Part shown: in pieces, positions 1-3,378 of the stretch
Position numbering within the stretch: the stretch's first letter is position 1
How the letters are laid out: each line of letters begins with the position of its first letter
Assembly (NCBI GenBank): GCA_016189965.1
Contig: JACPRL010000111.1
Span: 1 to 5,119 of the forward strand
Length of the DNA stretch: 5,119 nucleotides
Direction: 5' to 3'
Origin: Acidobacteriota bacterium
GTDB taxonomy: Bacteria; Acidobacteriota; Terriglobia; Acidiferrales; 2-02-FULL-67-57
Notes under the pieces: generated by a model
Database searches by the model: none
The model's input: the letters and a program-made list of their open reading frames with translations, nothing else
Told to the model about the DNA's origin: nothing
Made by a program: the position numbers and the translations under genes

Positions 1-205
1 CTTCGGGGAGCGCCTCGCCGGTCACGCGGCCGAACAGCGTCAGCACGCCCACGTGCCCCGCGGGGACGTAGGCGATGGAAGCAAACAACAGCAGCGCCGC
101 GACGATGGCGGCCGGGGCCCAGAGGAAACTCTTGGTCAGGCGGGCGTGCACCTGTTTCATGTAAACGTCCCGGAGCTCGTCCGGGTCGTGTTCAAAGCGT
201 GCCAT
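1..205 (-). CDS. SPFH/prohibitin-like (Band 7) membrane protein, N-terminal part
   Basis: Partial gene: it starts at ATG 203-205 and runs off the left edge, giving 68 codons. Residues 1-26 are charged and probably cytosolic. Residues about 27-47 form one hydrophobic membrane segment (FLWAPAAIVAALLLF...). The stretch VPAGHVGVLTLFGRVTGEAL (47-66) resembles the opening strand of SPFH/Band 7 domains, as in prohibitins (VPAGxxGV...FGxV). Members of this family form large membrane-anchored rings or scaffolds and often act with membrane proteases; that is family knowledge, not visible here. The start is well supported: GGAGG (plus-strand CCTCC 213-217) lies 7 nt before the ATG. A later Met16 has no such site. 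The gene is divergent from yggX. The rest of the SPFH domain and the C-terminus are outside the window, so the subfamily (prohibitin, HflK/C, stomatin) stays open. Confidence 0.8.
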   Translation of the reverse strand, partial: MARFEHDPDELRDVYMKQVHARLTKSFLWAPAAIVAALLLFASIAYVPAGHVGVLTLFGRVTGEALPE

Positions 206-212
206 GGTTGCA

Positions 213-217
213 CCTCC
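213..217 (-). promoter_or_regulatory. Shine-Dalgarno of the SPFH gene
   Basis: On the minus strand GGAGG is followed by a 7-nt spacer and then ATG (203-205). It is the clearest ribosome binding site in the window and fixes the start of the SPFH-like gene. Confidence 0.75.
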
Positions 218-295
218 AAGGGGGATTTCGCTTCAGTTCATTCTACGCGCCCGGCCGAGGGGCGCCAGTGCTTTCGGGCGGAAGAACCGGCTAGC

Positions 296-319
296 CGCAG
301 AGACACAGAGGCACAGAGA
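296..319. repeat. Tandem 8-bp repeat (CRCAGAGR)3
   Basis: Three consecutive octamers, CGCAGAGA, CACAGAGG and CACAGAGA, followed by AAGC. The same word (CGCAGAG) recurs four times at 1028-1062, so it is a dispersed low-complexity spacer element rather than a one-off. Confidence 0.7.
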
Positions 320-334
320 AAGCAAGCCGGAGGT

Positions 335-399
335 GGAACCCTGAAGGGTTCCGCTACATTGCATGCCCCTTCCGCCGTAGCGGAAGGCTTCAGCCTTCC
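335..399. repeat. Twin palindrome element (REP/BIME-like)
   Basis: Two perfect palindromes: GGAACCCT-GA-AGGGTTCC (335-352) and GGAAGGCT-TC-AGCCTTCC (382-399). They are joined by a third inverted repeat, TTCCGCTAC (349-357) with GTAGCGGAA (377-385). The third stem overlaps the ends of both hairpins, so the two-hairpin and central-stem forms are mutually exclusive. Read on the appropriate strand, both hairpins have the same centre, CTGAAG, with different arms. The arrangement resembles a REP doublet; no transposase gene is in the window. Confidence 0.75.
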
Positions 400-468
400 C
401 GAGTGGAAACGGCACTAGCCGAACGTAGGCAATTCGACTAGACTAGAAGGGAAGTCATTCCTGCAGCA

Positions 469-474
469 AGAGGG
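469..474 (+). promoter_or_regulatory. Shine-Dalgarno of yggX
   Basis: AGAGGG lies 6 nt before the ATG at 481. It is a moderate match to the anti-Shine-Dalgarno sequence and agrees with the start chosen by comparison with the family. Confidence 0.55.
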
Positions 475-480
475 CGAGCG

Positions 481-762
481 ATGAACGAACGGGTGGTCAA
501 GTGCGTGAAGTTCGGCGAGGAGCTGCCGGGGCTGGAGGAGCCGCCCTACGTCGGGGAGCTGGGGCAGCGCCTCTATGAGAACGTGTCGAAGAAGGCGTGG
601 GATTTGTGGAAAGAGCACGTGAAGATGCTCATCAACGAGTACCAGCTCAACCCGGCCACGCCGGAGGCGTGGGAGATTATTTCGTCGGAATGCGAGAAGT
701 TTTTCTTTGGCGAGGGGGCGGAACTCCCGCCGGGCTACGTCCCGCCACAGCAGAAGAAATAG
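481..762 (+). CDS. yggX: YggX family Fe(II)-trafficking / oxidative damage protection protein
   Basis: The 93-residue product matches the small YggX family along its whole length; E. coli YggX is 91 residues. Recognisable parts are the N-terminal VKCVKF with Cys8 (equivalent to the conserved Cys7 of E. coli YggX), YVGELGQRLYENVSKKAWDLW (E. coli: [21 protein letters not shown]), KMLINEYQLN (E. coli: TMLINEKKLN), and a C-terminal FFFGEG...PPGYVPPQQKK. In enterobacteria the protein protects labile Fe-S clusters from oxidative damage and is proposed to handle cytosolic iron; the exact mechanism is unsettled. It is cytosolic, with no signal peptide. It stands alone on the plus strand: the gene on its left is divergent and the next to the right is convergent. 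The family is best known from Beta- and Gammaproteobacteria, so its presence in this spacer context is mildly unusual. Confidence 0.93.
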   Translation: MNERVVKCVKFGEELPGLEEPPYVGELGQRLYENVSKKAWDLWKEHVKMLINEYQLNPATPEAWEIISSECEKFFFGEGAELPPGYVPPQQKK

Positions 763-821
763 TCGAAAGTCGAAGAGTCAAAAAGTCGAAAGGTCAAAAG
801 TCAAGACCGAAAGCCGAAAAG
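761..821. repeat. Degenerate 7-8 bp tandem tract (GTCRAAA-like)
   Basis: Starting at the yggX stop codon, units of 7-8 bp follow each other: GTCGAAA, GTCGAAG, AGTCAAAA, AGTCGAAA, GGTCAAAA, GTCAAGA, CCGAAA, GCCGAAAA. The register slips by one base between units. The tract is purine-rich on the plus strand and unlike the surrounding GC-rich coding sequence. Confidence 0.7.
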
Positions 822-924
822 CAGATCCCTCGACTCCGCCCCGCCCCTTGCGGCGGCACAGGAGCCACGCCCCAACCTCAGCGGCCCCGACGCCGCAAGG
901 GGCGGGACTCCGCTCAGGATGACA
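817..924. repeat. Dispersed GCAGA...TGACA element, copy 1, with long inverted-repeat arms
   Basis: The frame AAAAGCAGATCCCTCGACTCCGCC ... CTCCGCTCAGGATGACA is interrupted by a 16-bp perfect inverted repeat, CCCGCCCCTTGCGGCG (840-855) and CGCCGCAAGGGGCGGG (891-906), with a 35-nt loop. The same outer frame recurs at 947-993 and 4828-4888 with different inner sequence. Confidence 0.75.
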
Positions 925-946
925 TACGGTGGGGGATGCGGGGATG

Positions 947-993
947 AAAAGCAGATTCCTCGCCGCCAAGGCAGGCAAGGGCTCGGAATGACA
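947..993. repeat. Dispersed GCAGA...TGACA element, copy 2 (short form)
   Basis: It begins AAAAGCAGATTCCTCGCCGCC and ends GGGCTCGGAATGACA, the same frame as copy 1. The long inverted-repeat arms are missing and only a short insert lies between. Confidence 0.65.
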
Positions 994-994
994 A

Positions 995-1022
995 ACTGCT
1001 GACTGGCGGCTAGCGACTGGCG
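995..1022. repeat. Heptamer array, 4 x 7 bp
   Basis: Four contiguous heptamers: ACTGCTG, ACTGGCG, GCTAGCG, ACTGGCG. Units 2 and 4 are identical. It is one of three clean heptamer arrays in the window's spacers, each with its own word. Confidence 0.65.
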
Positions 1023-1027
1023 ATTAC

Positions 1028-1062
1028 CGCAGAGGGCGCAGAGAAACGCAGAGGCCGCAGAG
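1028..1062. repeat. CGCAGAG array, 4 units of 9-10 bp
   Basis: CGCAGAG occurs at 1028, 1037, 1047 and 1056, with 2-3 nt linkers. It is the same word as the octamer tract at 296-319. It ends just before the stop codon of the cytochrome c gene. Confidence 0.7.
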
Positions 1063-1069
1063 ACAGAAA

Positions 1070-1435
1070 CTACTCGCTAGGGTCGGCGGGGCGGGGCTGG
1101 GTCTTGAGGAAGCTCTCGATGTAGGCGACGACGGCGGCGCGCTCGTCGTCGGTGCGGTCGCGGAAGCGGCCGCGGACGGCGCGGGCGATTTCCTCGCGGG
1201 TGGGCGCGCGCTCGTTCAACGGCGGGCCGGAGGCGAGCGGCTTGTCGCCGCGCTCGTCGTGGCACTTACCACAGCGCTCCAGGAACAGCTTCTTGCCGAG
1301 GTCGGAGGGCGGCTTGGTGTCCGAAGCCGGTGGGGGCTCGGAGGGAGTTGGGGGCGGATGGCTGGCCACCAGAGAGAGGCTGACGAGGCAAAGAGCCAAA
1401 ATCAGCAGAACCCTGGGCGTTCGGCCCGCCAACAT
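1070..1435 (-). CDS. Small exported mono-haem c-type cytochrome
   Basis: The product has 121 residues. Residues 1-25 form a Sec signal peptide: a basic start (MLAGRTPR), a hydrophobic core about 9-23, and a likely cleavage after SLVAS. A Pro/Ser-rich linker (27-44) precedes a cytochrome c domain (about 44-112) with one haem-binding CGKCH (C55, C58, H59). The domain ends in the usual helix RTDDERAAVVAYIESFLK. The mature part should carry covalent haem in the periplasm. No Met occurs after residue 1, so the usual distal Met ligand is missing; the segment that normally carries it (often GRGxMPPF...LSDEE) reads RGRFRDRTDDE here. Cys16 is not in a good lipobox. AAGG (plus-strand CCTT 1443-1446) lies 6-7 nt before the ATG. 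It is a co-directional, distant downstream neighbour of the ATP-grasp gene; its electron partner is unknown. Confidence 0.85.
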   Translation of the reverse strand: MLAGRTPRVLLILALCLVSLSLVASHPPPTPSEPPPASDTKPPSDLGKKLFLERCGKCHDERGDKPLASGPPLNERAPTREEIARAVRGRFRDRTDDERAAVVAYIESFLKTQPRPADPSE

Positions 1436-1613
1436 GTGTCTACCTTACAGCATTAGACGCTCGAAAGCAGCCAGTGGTTAATGGTTGCAGAGGTTCGGCC
1501 TACGGGTTTTGGCGACTGAAAGCGGTTGCAGAACTTCCGGGCAGCGGGGACACCCAAAGAGGGTTTCTCCCTCGGCTCCGCTCGGGACAAGCCCGCACCC
1601 CTTCCGCGGTGGC

Positions 1614-1632
1614 GCTGCGCGCAGCTTTTTTT
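1614..1632 (+). terminator. Weak terminator-like hairpin plus T7
   Basis: GCTGCGCGCAGC followed by TTTTTTT looks like an intrinsic terminator for plus-strand transcripts. The stem can only be 4 bp with a CGCG loop, and no plus-strand gene lies just upstream. It may stop antisense transcription or be chance. Confidence 0.25.
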
Positions 1633-1680
1633 CGGCGGGGCTGAAGAGTCTGAGTGAGAACTTGCTGGTTGATGCCCTCA

Positions 1681-1784
1681 GCGGCTAAAGCCGCCTTGAA
1701 AAGGCGCCAGTTACGGCACGGTTGAAACCGTGCCCTGACGAAAACCGTGGGTTGTCACACAGAGTCTCAAGCCGTGCCCTGACG
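1681..1784. repeat. Palindrome cluster with two tandem CCGTGCCCTGACG copies
   Basis: In order: GCGGCT-AA-AGCCGC (1681-1694); the overlapping CGCCTT-GAA-AAGGCG (1692-1706); and GGCACGGTT-GA-AACCGTGCC (1715-1734). The 13-mer CCGTGCCCTGACG occurs at 1728-1740 and again at 1772-1784, and a third time at 3237-3249. In the latter two it appears as only the right half of the palindrome (AAGCCGTGCCCTGACG). The cluster lies directly 3' of the ATP-grasp gene, so it would form hairpins in that transcript's tail. Confidence 0.75.
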
Positions 1785-1803
1785 TACTTGCGGGTCATGC
1801 CTC

Positions 1804-3081
1804 CTAGGCTTTCCGCGCGAGGGGGAGGCGGGGGGCGATGCGGAAGCGCAGGCGGCGGTGAGCTTGGCGCAGAGCGGCTTCCACCTCTTCCGGCAATGAG
1901 CCGCGGGCAAAGATGAAGCCCAGATAGCTCGAACCTTCCGGCGGCGGCTCGAGCGGATGCTCTTCCTTGGCGGTGATGGCGACGTCTTCGACGCCGGGCA
2001 CCGCGCGGGCTTCCTCGACCCCTTCGACGCCCTCGTAGATGCCGCCGTGCGGGATGGGAATCATCATCACGCCCGCCGCGGCGTCCTCGCGGGCCAGCGG
2101 CTCGATAGGCAGGCCGGCGGCGTGGCGGAGGATGAGCTCGGGCAGGGCGATGCCGGTGCGGAAGCGCAGGGCGCGCGAGCAGAGGCCGCCGATGGCCCGC
2201 GCTGCCACCTCGAGCACCCGCGGGCCGTCGGTGGTCAGGCGCAGCTCGGCGTGGATGGGGCCGTGGAAGAGCTGCAAGGCGCGGGCGGCCTGCTCGGCGC
2301 AGCACACGATGGCGGCCTGTGTGGCGGCGTCTTCGCGCGAGGGAGTGACGTAGATGGTTTCTTCGAAGTAAGGCCCTTCCATCGGGTCGGGCTTGTCGAA
2401 GAGGGCCAGCGGGCGGAGGCGACCGCGGTCGAGCAGGCCTTCGAGTGCGACTTCGCGCCCGGCGATGAAGCCTTCGGCGAGCAGCCAGTCGGTGGTCGCG
2501 TCTTTGTGCACTTGGATTTCGGGGCGGGCGAGGAGCGCGGCGATGCGCTCGAAGGCGGCGATGAAGTCATCGGGCGTGTCGGCGCGGATGACGCCCTGGC
2601 TGGCCGAGAGCGCGAGCGGCTTGAGGACGCAGGGGAATGCGACCTGCGCCAGGCACGCGCGCGGGGCGTCGTGGCGGGAGAAACGCCGGAACCAGGGCAC
2701 CGGCAGCCCGGCCGCCTCGAGCATCTGCCGCGCCAGGAACTTATTGCGGCAGGCCGCCGTTGCTTCCGGGGGGTTGTAGGGAAAGCCCAGCGCTTGGCAG
2801 GCCAGGGCCGCCGTTTGGGTGGCGCGGTCGCCCAGGGCGACGATGGCGGCGAGAGGTTGGGAGCGGGCAAAGTCAACCACCCGGCGCGCCGAGGCCTCGG
2901 GCTCCTCGAAACGCAGCGGCAGGGCGCCGTCGCGCCAGGGGTTGTCCAGCACGTGGCAGCGGTCGGTGCCCAGCGCGACGGGCAGTTCGAGCTTGCGGGC
3001 GGCATCGAGGAAGAGGCGGAGCTCGTAGCCTTTGACGGCGGCCAGGAGCATGAGGGGGCGGGTGGTTGAAGCGTGTTTCAC
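1804..3081 (-). CDS. ATP-grasp ligase, L-amino-acid-ligase type
   Basis: The product has 425 residues from the GTG at 3079-3081. The first part (about 11-110) is a Rossmann-like pre-ATP-grasp domain (LLAAVKGYELRLFLDAA, GTDRCHVL, AIVALGD). The ATP-grasp fold spans about 112-318: NKFLARQMLEAAGLPVP, the ATP lysine in CVLKP (K154), the glycine-type loop SASQGV, the LAEGFIAGREVALEG strand, and the metal site HAEL (E279) with VLEVAARAIGG (E291, R295). Residues about 335-415 (GVMMIPIPHGGIYEGVEGVEEA...GFIFARG) look like the C-terminal domain of L-amino-acid ligases. Such enzymes join a carboxylate to an amine via an acyl-phosphate; the substrates cannot be read from the sequence. There is no Shine-Dalgarno before the GTG or before the alternative ATG at 3049-3051 (Met11); the latter begins right at the first beta strand and may be the true start. 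The gene lies downstream of, and co-directional with, the radical SAM selenoprotein gene. Confidence 0.85.
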   Translation of the reverse strand: MKHASTTRPLMLLAAVKGYELRLFLDAARKLELPVALGTDRCHVLDNPWRDGALPLRFEEPEASARRVVDFARSQPLAAIVALGDRATQTAALACQALGFPYNPPEATAACRNKFLARQMLEAAGLPVPWFRRFSRHDAPRACLAQVAFPCVLKPLALSASQGVIRADTPDDFIAAFERIAALLARPEIQVHKDATTDWLLAEGFIAGREVALEGLLDRGRLRPLALFDKPDPMEGPYFEETIYVTPSREDAATQAAIVCCAEQAARALQLFHGPIHAELRLTTDGPRVLEVAARAIGGLCSRALRFRTGIALPELILRHAAGLPIEPLAREDAAAGVMMIPIPHGGIYEGVEGVEEARAVPGVEDVAITAKEEHPLEPPPEGSSYLGFIFARGSLPEEVEAALRQAHRRLRFRIAPRLPLARKA

Positions 3082-3102
3082 CGTTGCACCGTGTGCAGGT
3101 AA

Positions 3103-3130
3103 CTCGTGACTCGTAACTCGTGACTCGTGT
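3103..3130. repeat. Heptamer array, 4 x 7 bp (CTCGTRA)
   Basis: CTCGTGA, CTCGTAA, CTCGTGA, CTCGTGT: four exact-length heptamers. The array lies 22 bp upstream of the ATP-grasp GTG, so it would fall in the leader or promoter of that gene. Confidence 0.75.
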
Positions 3131-3168
3131 ATTTCAAGAACCTGGCTTCTTCGCTAAACGCTGAGTCA

Positions 3169-3224
3169 GGCGGGGCTTCCCTCGACAAGCTCGGGATCTC
3201 CGCTTCGCTCCGAAAAGCCCCGCC
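3169..3224. repeat. GC-rich inverted repeat around a dispersed-repeat core
   Basis: GGCGGGGCTT (3169-3178) and AAGCCCCGCC (3215-3224) are perfect 10-bp arms. They enclose CCCTCGACAAGCTCGGGAT (3179-3197), a variant of the CCCTTCGACAGGCTCAGGGT word found at the right end of the window. It is a third arrangement of GC arms with this repeat family. Confidence 0.65.
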
Positions 3225-3263
3225 CTTCCAAGGAAGCCGTGCCCTGACGGGCGCCGAATACCC

Positions 3264-3340
3264 TCGCCGAGCCCGGCGGCACCTGCCGCCGGGAAAGCGG
3301 TGGTGGATTCCCGGGTGGCGGGTGCCACCCGGCTCGGCGA
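3264..3340. repeat. Cruciform-like element: outer stem with two inner hairpins
   Basis: Outer arms TCGCCGAGCC (3264-3273) and GGCTCGGCGA (3331-3340) are perfect over 10 bp. Inside lie hairpin A, CCCGGCGGCA-CC-TGCCGCCGGG (3272-3293), and hairpin B, CCGGGTGGC-GGGT-GCCACCCGG (3311-3332). The hairpins overlap the outer arms by 2 bp each. The 17 bp between them (3294-3310) are unpaired. The layout is a three-way, cloverleaf-like fold. Confidence 0.75.
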
Positions 3341-3348
3341 AAGGAGTT

Positions 3349-3378
3349 GGTCGGCAGAGCATCATTAGCTTGCCAACC
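3349..3378 (-). terminator. Hairpin at the true stop of the radical SAM gene (possible terminator)
   Basis: On the minus-strand transcript GGUUGGCA, whose first base is the G of the UAG stop, pairs with UGCCGACC. This gives eight pairs including one U-G wobble, around a 14-nt loop that can add three more pairs (AGC/GCU). The downstream sequence AACUCCUUUCG has only a poor U run, so termination is uncertain. The hairpin follows the UAG at 3378-3380 and not the UGA at 3414. Confidence 0.35.

Larger units (their letters stand above)
206..480. other. Divergent intergenic spacer, SPFH gene / yggX
   Basis: This spacer separates two divergently transcribed genes, so it should hold both promoters. 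I could not make out convincing -35/-10 pairs. It contains an 8-bp tandem repeat (296-319) and a twin palindrome (335-399), both described separately. No open frame inside it has a ribosome site or recognisable protein content. Confidence 0.6.
763..1069. other. Convergent intergenic spacer, repeat-filled
   Basis: This spacer separates the 3' ends of yggX (plus) and the cytochrome c gene (minus). It consists almost wholly of repeats: a GTCRAAA-like tandem tract, two GCAGA...TGACA elements, a heptamer array and a CGCAGAG array. No canonical hairpin-plus-U-tract terminator is evident. The inverted repeat at 840-906 could form a hairpin on either transcript but lacks a T run. No supported gene lies within it. 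Confidence 0.65.
1436..1803. other. Intergenic spacer between the ATP-grasp and cytochrome c genes
   Basis: The spacer holds the palindrome cluster 1681-1784. It also holds a degenerate dispersed repeat around 1567-1590 (CTCCCTCGGCTCCGCTCGGGACAA) and the self-complementary GCTGCGCGCAGC (1614-1625) followed by seven T. A short open frame at 1485-1688 has no ribosome site and lies across repeats, so I do not call it. The promoter of the cytochrome gene should be in the left part, but no clear -35/-10 pair stands out. Confidence 0.6.
3082..3377. other. Spacer between the radical SAM and ATP-grasp genes
   Basis: This 296-bp gap contains a hairpin touching the radical SAM stop codon (3349-3378), a cruciform-like element (3264-3340), a copy of the 13-mer (3237-3249), a GC-rich inverted repeat (3169-3224) and a heptamer array (3103-3130) just 5' of the ATP-grasp start. 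No protein gene is supported, and no clear promoter for the ATP-grasp gene is visible. Confidence 0.6.

Noticed and set aside
10..205. HflK/HflC assignment for the SPFH-like fragment
   Set aside because: Only the first 68 residues are visible; they do not distinguish HflK/C from prohibitin- or stomatin-type members.
335..399. CRISPR-like repeat pair
   Set aside because: There are only two palindromes with different arms, and no repeat-spacer periodicity or cas genes.
53..418. Plus-strand open frame of 121 codons at the left end
   Set aside because: It overlaps the SPFH-like gene antisense and runs through the tandem repeat and palindromes of the spacer; no ribosome site or protein similarity.
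1685..2305. Minus-strand frame of 206 codons inside the 3' half of the ATP-grasp gene
   Set aside because: It is an Arg/Pro/Ala-rich out-of-frame reading of the ATP-grasp gene extended into the palindrome cluster.
1957..3069. Long plus-strand open frame (370 codons) opposite the ATP-grasp gene
   Set aside because: It is antisense to a clear enzyme gene, rich in Gly/Ala/Arg/Glu as expected from the complement of GC-biased codons, and shows no recognisable motif.
3264..3340. tRNA gene suggested by the cloverleaf-like fold
   Set aside because: The hairpins are too long and GC-rich, and no anticodon loop, T-loop GTTCRA box or CCA-type acceptor is present.
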